From assembly GCF_029227915.1 (NCBI RefSeq), contig NC_079877.1:33259851-33323850 (forward strand): a stretch of DNA of 64,000 nt. The letters are read 5' to 3'. Under the pieces are notes generated by a model, which was not told the origin of the DNA, searched no databases, and was given only the letters and a program-made list of their open reading frames with translations. Source of the DNA: Hydractinia symbiolongicarpus (Eukaryota > Cnidaria > Hydrozoa > Anthoathecata > Hydractiniidae). Below are positions 1 through 14,600 of this stretch, one piece after another. Every line of letters begins with the position of its first letter. Position 1 is the stretch's first letter. The position numbers were made by a program, and so were the translations under genes.

Positions 1-203
1 GATGAGACGCTTAATGAAAGTGGTTTAATCGCCGGCAAACGAAAACCTGCGATTTCCCGTAAATCCCGGGTTTGGCCCGTATAGTCGAATGTATACAAAG
101 AAAGTACCCTGTGAGTAAACTCATTTCCAAAACGATTTTTTAAAGTATCTTTTCACCGCTAAAACGCATGAGACTTGTAGTTTTCAAAAATGTTTTCATT
201 TTT
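1..203 (+). repeat. Reference satellite monomer (203 bp, type C)
   Basis: This is the first complete unit, chosen to start at the GATGAGACGC landmark. In order it holds: a type-specific segment (11-30); GCCGGC (31-36); a CCCG-rich segment ending at GGCCCGTATAG (about 44-84); GTATACAAAGAAAGTACCC (91-109); the GTGAGTAAACTC box (111-122); a T-rich tract (135-153); CACCGCTAAAACGC (154-167); and a terminal AT-rich segment in which GTTTTCA occurs twice. An 8-bp inverted repeat lies at the end (184-191 and 198-205) and crosses into the next monomer. The phase start is arbitrary because the unit is tandem. Confidence 0.9.
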
Positions 204-1015
204 GATGAGACGCTGATTAAAAGAAGTTTAATCGCTGGCAAACGAAAACCCGCCATTTCCCGTACACCCCGAACTCGGCCCGTATAGTCAAAAGTATACA
301 AAGAAAGTACCCAGGGAGTAAACTGATTTCCCAAACGATTTTTTATATTATTTTTTCACCACTAAAACCCATGAGACTTGTAGTTTTCAAAAATGTTTTC
401 ATTTTTGATAAGACGCTTAATGAAAGTGGTTTAATCGCCGGCAAACGAAAACCCGCGATTTCTTGTAAATCCCGGGTTTGGCCCGTATAGTCGAATGTAT
501 ACAAAGAAAGTACCCTGTGAGTAAACTCATTTCCAAAACGATTTTTTAAAGTATATTTTCACCACTAAAACGCATGAGACTTGTAGTTTTCAAAAATGTT
601 TTCATTTTTGATGAGACGCTGATTAAAAGAAGTTTAATGGCCGGCAAACGAAAACCCGCCATTTCCTGTAAACCCCGATCTCGGCCCGTATAGTCAAAAG
701 TATACAAAGAAAGTACCCAGGGAGTAAACTGATTTCCCAAACGATTTTTTATATTATTTTTTCACCACTAAAACGCATGAGACTTGTAGTTTTCAAAAAT
801 GTTTTCATTTTTGATGAGACGCTTATTGAAAGAGGTTTAATCGCCGGCAAACGAAAACCCGCGATTTCCCGTAAATCCCGGGCTTGGCCCGTATAGTTGA
901 ATGTATACAAAGAAAGTACCCTGTGAGTAAACTCGTTTCCAAAACGATTTTTTAATATATTTTTTCACCACTAAAACGCATAAGTTTTGTAGTTTTCAGA
1001 AATGTTTTGATTTTT

Positions 1016-4000
1016 GATGAGACGCCTAATGAAAGTGGTTTAATCGCCGGCAAACGAAAACCTGCGATTTCCCGTAAATCCCGGGTTTGGCCCGTATAGT
1101 CGAATGTATACAAAGAAAGTACCCCGTGAGTAAACTCATTTCCGAAACGATTTTTTAAAGTATATTTTCACCACTAAAACGCATGAGACTTGTAGTTTTC
1201 AAAAATGTTTTCATTTTTGATGAGACGCTGATTAAAAGAAGTTTAATCGCCGGCAAACGAAAACCCGCCATTTCCCGTAAACCCCGAACTCGGCCCGTAT
1301 AGTCAAAAGTATACAAAGAAAGTACCCAGGGAGTAAACTGATTTCCCAAACGATTTTTTATATTATTTTTTCACCACTAAAACGCATGAGACTTGTAGTT
1401 TTCAAAAATGTTTTCATTTTTGATGAGACGCTTATTGAAAGAGGTTTAATCGCCGGCAAACGAAAACCCGCGATTTCCCGTAAATCCCGGGCTTGGCCCG
1501 TATAGTCAAAAGTATACAAAGAAAGTACCCTGTGAGTAAACTCATTTCCAGAACGATTTTTTAATATATTTTTTCACCACTAAAACGCATAAGACTTGTA
1601 GTTTTCAGAAATGTTTTTATTTTTAATGAGACGCTTAATGAAAGTGGTTTAATCGCCGGCAAACGAAAACCTGCGATTTTCCGTAAATCCCGGGTTTGGC
1701 CCGTATAGTCGAATGTATGCAAAGAAAGTACCCTGTGAGTAAACTCATTTCCAAAACGATTTTTTAAAGTATCTTTTCACCACTAAAACGCATGAGACTT
1801 GTAGTTTTCAAAAATGTTTTCATTTTTGATGAGACGCTGATTAAAAGAAGTTTAATCGCCGGCAAACGAAAACCCGCCATTTTCCGTAAACCCCGAACTC
1901 GGCCCGTATAGTCAAAAGTATACAAAGAAAGTACCCAGGGAGTAAACTGATTTCCCAAACGATTTTTTATATTATTTTTTCACCACTAAAACGCATGAGA
2001 CTTGTAGTTTTCAAAAATGTTTTCATTTTTGATGAGACGCTTAATGAAAGTGGTTTAATCGCCGGCAAACGAAAACCCGCGATTTCCCGTAAATCCCGGG
2101 TTTGGCCCGTATAGTCGAATGTATACAAAGAAAGTACCCTGTGAGTAAACTCATTTCCAAAACAATTTTTTAAAGTATATTTTCACCACTAAAACGCATG
2201 AGACTTGTAGTTTTCAAAAATGTTTTCATTTTTGATGAAACGCTGATTAAAAGAAGTTTAATCGCCGGCAAACGAAAACCCGCCATTTCCCGTAAACCCC
2301 GAACTCGGCCCGTATAGTCAAAAGTATACAAAGAAAGTACCCAGGGAGTAAACTGATTTCCCAAACGATTTTTTATATTATTTTTTCACCACTAAAACGC
2401 ATGAGACTTGTAGTTTTCAAAAATGTTTTCATTTTTGATGAGACGCTTATTGAAAGAGGTTTAATCGCCAGCAAACGAAAACCCGCGATTTCCCGTAAAT
2501 CCCGGGCTTGGCCCGTATAGTCAAAAGTATACAAAGAAAGTACCCTGTGAGTAAACTCATTTCCAGAACGATTTTTTAATATATTTTTTCACCACTAAAA
2601 CGCATAAGACTTGTAGTTTTCAGAAATGTTTTTATTTTTGATGAGACGCCTAATGAATGTGGTTTAATCGCCGGCAAACGAAAACCTGCGATTTCCCGTA
2701 AATCCCGGGTTTGGCCCGTATAGTCGAATGTATACAAAGAAAGTACCCTGTGAGTAAACTCATTTCCAAAACGATTTTTTAAAGTATCTTTTCACCACTA
2801 AAACGCATGAGACTTGTAGTTTTCAAAAATGTTTTCATTTTTGATGAGACGCTGATTAAAAGAAGTTTAATCGCCGGCAAACGAAAACCCGCCATTTCCC
2901 GTAAACCCCGAACTCGGCCCGTATAGTCAAAAGTATACAAAGAAAGTACCCAGGGAGTAAACTGATTTCCCAAACGATTTTTTATATTATTTTTTCACCA
3001 CTAAAACGCATGAGACTTGTAGTTTTCAAAAATGTTTTCATTTTTGATGAGACGCTTATTGAAAGAGGTTTAATCGCCGGCAAACGAAAACCCGCGATTT
3101 CCCGTAAATCCCGGGCTTGGCCCGTATAGTCAAAAGTATGCAAAGAAAGTACCCTGTGAGTAAACTCATTTCCAGAACGATAATTTAATATATTTTTTCA
3201 CCACTAAAACGCATAAGACTTGTAGTTTTCAGAAATGTTTTTATTTTTTATGAGACGCTTAATGAAAGTGGTTTAATCGCCGGCAAACGAAAACCCGCGA
3301 TTTCCCGTAAATCCCGGGTTTGGCCCGTATAGTCGAATGTATACAAAGAAAGTACCCTGTGAGTAAACTCATTTCCAAAACGATTTTTTAAAGTATCTTT
3401 TCACCACTAAAACGCATGAGACTTGTAGTTTTCAAAAATGTTTTCATTTTTGATGAGACGCTTAATGAAAGTGGTTTAATCGCCGGCAAACGAAAACCCG
3501 CGATTTCCCGTAAATCCCGGTTTTGGCCCGTATAGTCGAATGTATAAAAAGAAAGTACCCTGTGAGTAAACTCATTTCCAAAACGATTTTTTAAAGTATC
3601 TTTTCACCACTAAAACGCATAAGACTTGTAGTTTTCAGAAATGTTTTTATTTTTTATGAGACGCTTAATGAAAGTGGTTTAATCGCCGGCAAACGAAAAC
3701 CCGCGATTTCCCGTAAATCCCGGTTTTGGCCCGTATAGTCGAATGTATACAAAGAAAGTACCCTGTGAGTAAACTCATTTCAAAAACGATTTTTTAAAGT
3801 ATCTTTTCACCACTAAAACGCATGAGACTTGTAGTTTTCAAAAATGTTTTCATTTTTGATGAGACGCTTATTGAAACAGGTTTAATCGCCGGCAAACGAA
3901 AACCCGCGATTTCCCGTAAATCCCGGGTTTGGCCCGTATAGTCTAATGTATACAAAGAAAGTACCCTGTGAGTAAACTCATTTCCAAAACGATTTTTTAA

Positions 4001-5684
4001 AGTATATTTTCACCACTAAAACGCATGAGACTTGTAGTTTTCAGAAATGTTTTTATTTTTTATGAGACGCTTAATGAAAGTGGTTTAATCGCCGGCAAAC
4101 GAAAACCCGCGATTTCCCGTAAATCCCGGGTTTGGCCCGTATAGTCGAATGTATACAAAGAAAGTACCCTGTGAGTAAACTCATTTCCAAAACGATTTTT
4201 TAAAGTATCTTTTCACCACTAAAACGCATGAGACTTGTAGTTTTCAAAAATGTTTTCATTTTTGATGAGACGCTTAATGAAAGTGGTTTAATCGCCGGCA
4301 AACGAAAACCCGCGATTTCCCGTAAATCCCGGGTTTGGCCCGTATAGTCGAATGTATACAAAGAAAGTACCCTGTGAGTAAACTCATTTCCAAAACGATT
4401 TTTTAAAGTATTTTTTCACCACTAAAACGCATGAGACTTGTAGTTTTCAAAAATGTTTTCATTTTTGATGAGACGCTGATTAAAAGAAGTTTAATCGCCG
4501 GCAAACGAAAACCCGCCATTTCCCGTAAACCCCGAACTCGGCCCGTATAGTCAAAAGTATACAAAGAAAGTACCCAGGGAGTAAACTGATTTCCCAATCG
4601 ATTTTTTATATTATTTTTTCACCACTAAAACGCATGAGACTTGTAGTTTTCAAAAATGTTTTCATTTTTGATGAGACGCTTATTGAAAGAGGTTTAATCG
4701 CCGGCAAACGAAAACCCGCGATTTCCCGTAAATCCCGGGCTTGGCCCGTATAGTCAAAAGTATACAAAGAAAGTACCCTGTGAGTAAACTCATTTCCAAA
4801 ACGATTTTTTAAAGTATCTTTTCACCACTAAAACGCATGAGACTTGTAGTTTTCAAAAATGTTTTCATTTTTGATGAGACGCTTAATGAAAGTGGTTTAA
4901 TCGCCGGCAAACGAAAACCCGCTATTTCCCGTAAATCCCGGGTTTGGCCCGTATAGTCGAATGTATACAAAGAAAGTACCCTGTGAGTAAACTCATTTCC
5001 AAAACGATTTTTTAAAGTATATTTTCACCACTAAAACGCATGAGACTTGTAGTTTTCAAAAATGTTTTCATTTTTGATGAGACGCTGATTAAAAGAAGTT
5101 TAATCGCCGGCAAACGAAAACCCGCCATTTCCCGTAAACCCCGAACTCTGCCCGTATAGTCAAAAGTATACAAAGAAAGTACCCAGGGAGTAAACTGATT
5201 TCCCAAACGATTTTTTATATTATTTTTTCACCACTAAAACGCATAAGACTTGTAGTTTTCAAAAATGTTTTCATTTTTGATGAGACGCTTATTGAAAGAG
5301 GTTTAATCGCCGGCAAACGAAAACCCGCGATTTCCCGTAAATCCCGGGCTTGGCCCGTATAGTCAAAAGTATACAAAGAAAGTACCCTGTGAGTAAACTC
5401 ATTCCCAGAACGATTTTTTAATATATTTTTTCACCACTAAAACGCATAAGACTTGTAGTTTTCAGAAATGTTTTTATTTTTTATGAGACGCTTAATGAAA
5501 GTGGTTTAATCGCCGGCAAACGAAAACCCGCGATTTCCCGTAAATCCCGGGTTTGGCCCGTATAGTCGAATGTATACAAAGAAAGTACCCTGTGAGTAAA
5601 CTCATTTCCAAAACGATTTTTTAAAGTATATTTTCGCCACTAAAACGCATGAGACTTGTAGTTTTCAAAAATGTTTTCATTTTT
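1016..5684. repeat. 609-bp trimer higher-order repeat (C-A-B monomers), partly irregular
   Basis: Monomer types follow each other as C at 1016, A at 1219, B at 1422, then C 1625, A 1828, C 2031, A 2234, B 2437, C 2640, A 2843, B 3046. The same A-type monomer returns at 1219, 1828, 2843, 4467 and 5076, all separated by multiples of 203 bp and often by 609 bp. Around 3249-4466 the A monomer is absent and C-like units run in succession with one B at 3858, so the trimer order is broken. C monomers come in two forms, GATGAG and TATGAG at the landmark. This is a young local HOR with insertions and losses of whole monomers. Confidence 0.8.
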
Positions 5685-8600
5685 GATGAGACGCTGATTA
5701 AAAGAAGTTTAATCGCCGGCAACCAAAAACCGCCATTTCCCGTAAACCCCGAACTCGGCCCGTATAGTCAAAAGTATACAAAGAAAGTACCCAGGGAGTA
5801 ATCTGATTTCCCAAACAATTTTTTATATTATTTTTTCACCACTAAAACGCATGAGACTTGTAGTTTTCAAAAATGTTTTCATTTTTGATGGGACGCTGAA
5901 TAAAAGAAGTTTAATCGCCTGCACACGAAAACCCGCGATTTCCCGTAAATCCCGGACTGGGCCTGTAAAGTCAAAAGTATACAAATGAAGTACCCAGGGA
6001 GTAAACTCATTTCCCGAACGATTTTGTAAATTATTTTTTAACCACTAAAACGCATGAGACTTGTAGTTTTCAAAAGTGTTTTCATTTTTGATGAGACGCT
6101 GAATAAAAGAAGTTTAATCGCCGGCAAACGAAAACCCGCGATTTCCCGTTAATCCTGGGCTTGGCCCGTATAGTCAAAAGTATACAAAGAAAGTACCCAG
6201 GGAGTAAACTCATTTCCCGAACGATTTTTTAAAATATTTTTTCACCACTAAAACGCGTAAGACTTGTAGTTTTCAAAAATGTTTTTATTTTTGATGAGAC
6301 GCTTATTGAAAGAGGTTTAATCGCCGGCAAACGAAAACCCGCGATTTCCCGTAAATCCCGGGCTTGGCCCGTATAGTCAAAAGTATACAAAGAAAGTACC
6401 CTGTGAGTAAACTCATTTCCAGAACGATTTTTTAAATTATTTTTTCACCACTAAAACGCATAAGACTTGTAGTTTTCAGAAATGTTTTTATTTTTGATGA
6501 GACGCTTAATGAAAGTGGTTTAATCGCCGGCAAACGAAAACCCGCGATTTCCCGTAAATCCCGGGTTTGGCCCGTATAGTCGAATGTATACAAAGAAAGT
6601 ACCCTGTGATTAAACTCATTTCCAAAACGATTTTTAAAGTATATTTTCACCACTAAAACGCATGAGACTTGTAGTTTTCAAAAGTGTTTTCATTTTTGAT
6701 AAGAAGCTGAATAAAAGAAGTTTAATCGCCGGCAAACGAAAACCCGCGATTTCCCGTAAACCCCGAACTCGGCCCGTATAGTCAAAAGTATACAAAGAAA
6801 GTTCCCAGGGACTAAACTGATTTCTCGAACGATTTTTTAAATTATTTTTTCACCACTAAAACGCGTGAGACTTGTAGTTTTCAAAAGTGTTTTCATTTTT
6901 GATGAGACGCTGAATAAAAGAAGTTTAATCGCCTGCACACAAAAAAACCCGCGATTTCCCGTAAATCCCGGACTGGGCCTGTAAAGTCAAAAGTATACAA
7001 AGAAAGTACCCTGTGAGTAAACTCATTTCCCGAACGATTTTTTAAATTATTTTTTCACCACTAAAACGCATAAGACTTGTAGTTTTCAGAAATGTTTTTA
7101 TTTTTGATGAGACGCTTAATGAAAGTGGTTTAATCGCCGGCAAACGAAAACCCGCGATTTCCCGTAAATCCCGGGTTTGGCCCGTATAGTCGAATGTATA
7201 CAAAGAAAGTACCCTGTGATTAAACTCATTTCCAAAACGATTTTTAAAGTATATTTTCACCACTAAAACGCATGAGACTTGTAGTTTTCAAAAGTGTTTT
7301 CATTTTTGATAAGAAGCTGAATAAAAGAAGTTTAATCGCCGGCAAACGAAAACCCGCGATTTCCCGTAAACCCCGAACTCGGCCCGTATAGTCAAAAGTA
7401 TACAAAGAAAGTTCCCAGGGACTAAACTGATTTCTCGAACGATTTTTTAAATTATTTTTTCACCGCTAAAACGCGTGAGACTTGTAGTTTTCAAAAGTGT
7501 TTTCATTTTTGATGAGACGCTGAATAAAAGAAGTTTAATCGCCTGCACACAAAAAAACCCGCGATTTCCCGTAAATCCCGGACTGGGCCCGTATAGTCAA
7601 AAGTATACAAAGAAAGTACCCTGTGAGTAAACTCATTTCCCGAACGATTTTTTAAATTATTTTTTCACCACTAAAACGCATAAGACTTGTAGTTTTCTAA
7701 AATGTTTTCATTTTTGATGAGACGCTTAATGAAAGAGGTTTAATCGCCGGCAAACGAAAACCCGCGATTTCACGTAAATCCCGGGTTTGGCCCGTATAGT
7801 CGAATGTATACAAAGAAAGTACCTTGTGAGTAAACTCATTTCCAAAACGATTTTTTAAAGTATCTCTTCACCACTAAAACGCATGAGACTTGTAGTTTTC
7901 AAAAGTGTTTTCATTTTTGATGAGACGCTGAATAAAAGAAGTTTAATCGCCGGCAAACGAAAACCCGCGATTTCCCGTAAATCCCGGGCTTGGCCCGTAT
8001 AGTCAAAAGTATACATAGAAAGTACCCAGGGAGTAAACTCATTTCCCGAACGATTTTTTAAATTATTTTTTCACCATTAAAACGCGTTAGACTTGTAGTT
8101 TTCAAAAATGTTTTCATTTTTGATGAGACGCTTATTGAAAGAGGTTTAATCGCCGGCAAACGAAAACCCGCGATTTCCCGTAAATCCCGGGCTTGGCCCG
8201 TACAGTCAAAAGTATACAAAGAAAGTACCCTGTGAGTAAACTCATTCCCAGAACGATTTTTTAATATATTTTTTCACCACTAAAACGCATAAGACTTGTA
8301 GTTTTCAGAAATGTTTTTATTTTTTATGAGACGCTTAATGAAAGTGGTTTAATCGCCGGCAAACGTAAACCCGCGATTTCCCGTAAACCCCGGGTTTGGC
8401 CCGTATAGTCGAATGTATACAAAGAAAGTACCCTGTGAGTAAACTCATTTCCAAAACGATTTTTTAAAGTATATTTTCGCCACTAAAACGCATGAGACTT
8501 GTAGTTTTCAAAAATGTTTTCATTTTTGATGAGACGCTGATTAAAAGAAGTTTAATCGCCGGCAACCAAAAACCGCCATTTCCCGTAAACCCCGAACTCG

Positions 8601-11600
8601 GCCCGTATAGTCAAAAGTATACAAAGAAAGTACCCAGGGAGTAATCTGATTTCCCAAACAATTTTTTATATTATTTTTTCACCACTAAAACGCATGAGAC
8701 TTGTAGTTTTCAAAAATGTTTTCATTTTTGATGGGACGCTGAATAAAAGAAGTTTAATCGCCTGCACACGAAAACCCGCGATTTCCCGTAAATCCCGGAC
8801 TGGGCCTGTAAAGTCAAAAGTATACAAATGAAGTACCCAGGGAGTAAACTCATTTCCCGAACGATTTTGTAAATTATTTTTTAACCACTAAAACGCATGA
8901 GACTTGTAGTTTTCAAAAGTGTTTTCATTTTTGATGAGACGCTGAATAAAAGAAGTTTAATCGCCGGCAAACGAAAACCCGCGATTTCCCGTTAATCCCG
9001 GGCTTGGCCCATATAGTCAAAAGTATACAAAGAAAGTACCCAGGGAGTAAACTCATTTCCCGAACGATTTTTTAAAATATTTTTTCACCACTAAAACGCG
9101 TAAGACTTGTAGTTTTCAAAAATGTTTTCATTTTTGATGAGACGCTTATTGAAAGAGGTTTAATCGCCGGCAAACGAAAACCCGCGATTTCCCGTAAATC
9201 CCGGGCTTGGCCCGTATAGTCAAAAGTATACAAAGAAAGTACCCTGTGAGTAAACTCATTTCCAGAACGATTTTTTAAATTATTTTTTCACCACTAAAAC
9301 GCATAAGACTTGTAGTTTTCAGAAATGTTTTTATTTTTGATGAGACGCTTAATGAAAGTGGTTTAATCGCCGGCAAACGAAAACCCGCGATTTCCCGTAA
9401 ATCCCGGGTTTGGCCCGTATAGTCGAATGTATACAAAGAAAGTACCCTGTGATTAAACTCATTTCCAAAACGATTTTTAAAGTATATTTTCACCACTAAA
9501 ACGCATGAGACTTGTAGTTTTCAAAAGTGTTTTCATTTTTGATAAGAAGCTGAATAAAAGAAGTTTAATCGCCGGCAAACGAAAACCCGCGATTTCCCGT
9601 AAACCCCGAACTCGGCCCGTATAGTCAAAAGTATACAAAGAAAGTTCCCAGGGACTAAACTGATTTCTCGAACGATTTTTTAAATTATTTTTTCACCACT
9701 AAAACGCGTGAGACTTGTAGTTTTCAAAAGTGTTTTCATTTTTGATGAGACGCTGAATAAAAGAAGTTTAATCGCCTGCACACAAAAAAACCCGCGATTT
9801 CCCGTAAATCCCGGACTGGGCCCGTATAGTCAAAAGTATACAAAGAAAGTACCCTGTGAGTAAACTCATTTCCCGAACGATTTTTTAAATTATTTTTTCA
9901 CCACTAAAACGCATAAGACTTGTAGTTTTCCAAAATGTTTTCATTTTTGATGAGACGCTTAATGAAAGAGGTTTAATCGCCGGCAAACGAAAACCCGCGA
10001 TTTCACGTAAATCCCGGGTTTGGCCCGTATAGTCGAATGTATACAAAGAAAGTACCCTGTGAGTAAACTCATTTCCAAAACGATTTTTTAAAGTATCTTT
10101 TCACCACTAAAACGCATGAGACTTGTAGTTTTCAAAAGTGTTTTCATTTTTGATGAGACGCTGAATAAAAGAAGTTTAATCGCCGGCAAACGAAAACCCG
10201 CGATTTCCCGTAAATCCCGGGCTTGGCCCGTATAGTCAAAAGTATACATAGAAAGTACCCAGGGAGTAAACTCATTTCCCGAACGATTTTTTAAATTATT
10301 TTTTCACCACTAAAACGCGTTAGACTTGTAGTTTTCAAAAGTGTTTTTATTTTTGATGAGACGCTGAATAAAAGAAGTTTAATCGCCGGCAAACGAAAAC
10401 CCGCAATTTCCCGTAAATCCCGGGCTTGGCCCGTATAGTCAAAAGTATACAAAGAAAGTACCCAGGGAGTAAACTCATTTCCCGAACGATTTTTTAAAAT
10501 ATTTTTTCACCACTAAAACGCGTAAGACTTGTAGTTTTCAGAAATGTTTTTATTTTTGATGAGACGCTTAATGAAAGTGGTTTAATCGCCGGCAAACGAA
10601 AACCCGCGATTTCCCGTAAATCCCGGGTTTGGCCCGTATAGTCGAATGTATACAAAGAAAGTACCCTGTGATTAAACTAATTTCCAAAACGATTTTTAAA
10701 GTATATTTTCACCACTAAAACGCATGAGACTTGTAGTTTTCAAAAGTGTTTTCATTTTTGATAAGAAGCTGAATAAAAGAAGTTTAATCGCCGGCAAACG
10801 AAAACCCGCGATTTCCCGTAAACCCCGAACTCGGCCCGTATAGTCAAAAGTATACAAAGAAAGTACTCTGTGAGTAAACTCATTTCCCGAACGATTTTTT
10901 AAATTATTTTTTCACCACTAAAACGCATAAGACTTGTAGTTTTCAAAAATGTTTTCATTTTTGATGAGACGCTGAATAAAAGAAGTTTAATCGCCGGCAA
11001 ACGAAAACCCGCAATTTCCCGTAAATCCCGGGCTTGGCCCGTATAGTCAAAAGTATACAAAGAAAGTACCCAGGGACTAAACTGATTTCTCGAACGATTT
11101 TTTAAATTATTTTTTCACCACTAAAACGCGTGAGACTTGTAGTTTTCAAAAGTGTTTTCATTTTTGATGAGACGCTGAATAAAAGAAGTTTAATCGCCTG
11201 CACACAAAAAAACCCGCGATTTCCCGTAAATCCCGGACTGGGCCCGTATAGTCAAAAGTATACAAAGAAAGTACTCTGTGAGTAAACTCATTTCCCGAAC
11301 GATTTTTTAAATTATTTTTTCACCACTAAAACGCATAAGACTTGTAGTTTTCCAAAATGTTTTCATTTTTGATGAGACGCTTAATGAAAGAGGTTTAATC
11401 GCCGGCAAACGAAAACCCGCGATTTCACGTAAATCCCGGGTTTGGCCCGTATAGTCGAATGTATACAAAGAAAGTACCCTGTGAGTAAACTCATTTCCAA
11501 AACGATTTTTTAAAGTATCTTTTCACCACTAAAACGCATGAGACTTGTAGTTTTCAAAAATGTTTTCATTTTTGATGAGACGCTGAATAAAAGAAGTTTA

Positions 11601-14600
11601 ATCGCCGGCAAACAAAAACCCGCGATTTCCCGTAAATCCCGGGCTTGGCCCGTATAGTCAAAAGTATACATAGAAAGTACCCAGGGAGTAAACTCATTTC
11701 CCGAACGATTTTTTAAATTATTTTTTCACCACTAAAACGCGTTAGACTTGTAGTTTTCAAAAATGTTTTCATTTTTGATGAGACGCTTATTGAAAGAGGT
11801 TTAATCGCCGGCAAACGAAAACCCGCGATTTCCCGTAAATCCCGGGCTTGGCCCGTACAGTCAAAAGTATACAAAGAAAGTACCCTGTGAGTAAACTCAT
11901 TCCCAGAACGATTTTTTAATATATTTTTTCACCACTAAAACGCATAAGACTTGTAGTTTTCAGAAATGTTTTTATTTTTTATGAGACGCTTAATGAAAGT
12001 GGTTTAATCGCCGGCAAACGAAACCCGCGATTTCCCGTAAATCCCGGGTTTGGCCCGTATAGTCGAATGTATACAAAGAAAGTACCCTGTGAGTAAACTC
12101 ATTTCCAAAACGATTTTTTAAAGTATATTTTCGCCACTAAAACGCATGAGACTTGTAGTTTTCAAAAATGTTTTCATTTTTGATGAGACGCTGATTAAAA
12201 GAAGTTTAATCGCCGGCAACCAAAAACCGCCATTTCCCGTAAACCCCGAACTCGGCCCGTATAGTCAAAAGTATACAAAGAAAGTACCCAGGGAGTAATC
12301 TGATTTCCCAAACAATTTTTTATATTATTTTTTCACCACTAAAACGCATGAGACTTGTAGTTTTTAAAAATGTTTTCATTTTTGATGGGACGCTGAATAA
12401 AAGAAGTTTAATCGCCGGCAAACGAAAACCCGCGATTTCCCGTTAATCCCGGGCTTGGCCCGTATAGTCAAAAGTATACAAAGAAAGTACCCAGTGAGTA
12501 AACTCATTTCCCGAACGATTTTTTAAAATATTTTTTCACCACTAAAACGCGTAAGACTTGTAGTTTTCAAAAATGTTTTCATTTTTGATGAGACGCTTAT
12601 TGAAAGAGGTTTAATCGCCGGCAAACGAAAACCCGCGATTTCCCGTAAATCCCGGGCTTGGCCCGTACAGTCAAAAGTATACAAAGAAAGTACCCTGTGA
12701 GTAAACTCATTCCCAGAACGATTTTTTAATATATTTTTTCACCACTAAAACGCATAAGACTTGTAGTTTTCAGAAATGTTTTTATTTTTTATGAGACGCT
12801 TAATGAAAGTGGTTTAATCGCCGGCAAACGAAACCCGCGATTTCCCGTAAATCCCGGGTTTGGCCCGTATAGTCGAATGTATACAAAGAAAGTACCCTGT
12901 GAGTAAACTCATTTCCAAAACGATTTTTTAAAGTATATTTTCGCCACTAAAACGCATGAGACTTGTAGTTTTCAAAAATGTTTTCATTTTTGATGAGACG
13001 CTGATTAAAAGAAGTTTAATCGCCGGCAACCAAAAACCGCCATTTCCCGTAAACCCCGAACTCGGCCCGTATAGTCAAAAGTATACAAAGAAAGTACCCA
13101 GGGAGTAATCTGATTTCCCAAACAATTTTTTATATTATTTTTTCACCACTAAAACGCATGAGACTTGTAGTTTTTAAAAATGTTTTCATTTTTGATGGGA
13201 CGCTGAATAAAAGAAGTTTAATTGCCGGCAAACGAAAACCCGCGATTTCCCGTTAATCCCGGGCTTGGCCCGTATAGTCAAAAGTATACAAAGAAAGTAC
13301 CCAGTGAGTAAACTCATTTCCCGAACGATTTTTTAAAATATTTTTTCACCACTAAAACGCGTAAGACTTGTAGTTTTCAAAAATGTTTTCATTTTTGATG
13401 AGACGCTTATTGAAAGAGGTTTAATCGCCGGCAAACGAAAACCCGCGATTTCCCTTAAATCCCGGGCTTGGCCCGTATAGTCAAAAGTATACAAATGAAG
13501 TACCCAGGGAGTAAACTCATTTCCAGAACGATTTTTTAAATTATTTTTTCACCACTAAAACGCATGAGACTTGTAGTTTTCAAAAGTGTTTTCATTTTTG
13601 ATGAGACGCTCAATAAAAGAAGTTTAATCGCCGGCAAACGAAAACCCGCGATTTCCCGTAAATCCCGGGCTTGGCCCGTATAGTCAAAAGTATACAAAGA
13701 AAGTACCCAGTGAGTAAACTCATTTCCAAAACGATTTTTAAAGTATATTTTCACCACTAAAACGCATGAGACTTGTAGTTTTCAAAAGTGTTTTCATTTT
13801 TGATAAGAAGCTGAATAAAAGAAGTTTAATCGCCGGCAAACGAAAACCCGCGATTTCCCGTAAACCCCGAACTCGGCCCGTATAGTCAAAAGTATACAAA
13901 GAAAGTTCCCAGGGACTAAACTGATTTCTCGAACGATTTTTTAAATTATTTTTTCACCACTAAAACGCGTGAGACTTGTAGTTTTCAAAAGTGATTTCAT
14001 TTTTGATGAGACGCTGAATAACAGAAGTTTAATCGCCTGCACACAAAAAAACCCGCGATTTCCCGTAAATCCCGGACTGGGCCCGTATAGTCAAAAGTAT
14101 ACAAAGAAAGTACACTGTGAGTAAACTCATTTCCCGAACGATTTTTTAAATTATTTTTTCACCACTAAAACGCATAAGACTTGTAGTTTTCCAAAATGTT
14201 TTCATTTTTGATGAGACGCTTAATGAAAGAGGTTTAATCGCCGGCAAACGAAAACCCGCGATTTCACGTAAATCCCGGGTTTGGCCCGTATAGTCGAATG
14301 TATACAAAGAAAGTACCCTGTGAGTAAACTCATTTCCAAAACGATTTTTTAAAGTATCTTTTCACCACTAAAACGCATGAGACTTGTAGTTTTCAAAAGT
14401 GTTTTCATTTTTGATGAGACGCTGAATAAAAGAAGTTTAATCGCCGGCAAACGAAAACCTGCGACTTCCCGTAAATCCCGGGCTTGGCCCGTATAGTCAA
14501 AAGTATACATAGAAAGTACCCAGGGAGTAAACTCATTTCCCGAACGATTTTTTAAATTATTTTTTCACCACTAAAACGCGTTAGACTTGTAGTTTTCAAA

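Noticed and set aside
76-89. CENP-B box
   Set aside because: CCCGTATAGTCGAA resembles the reverse complement of the box core (CCCG, two bases, T, four bases, CGAA) but has only three bases before CGAA. Many monomers have GTCAAAAG there instead, losing CGAA. A chance near match is more likely.
140-334. Recurring 64-170 codon frames across the array as protein genes
   Set aside because: They repeat at the satellite period, appear on both strands over the same DNA, change frame with each 203-bp unit and match no known domain. They are shadows of the repeat.
1487-1500. CGGGCTTGGCCCG hairpin as a transcription terminator
   Set aside because: It is a 5-bp stem with a 3-base loop without a following T run, repeated in a satellite and altered in many types. 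There is no bacterial transcription unit here.
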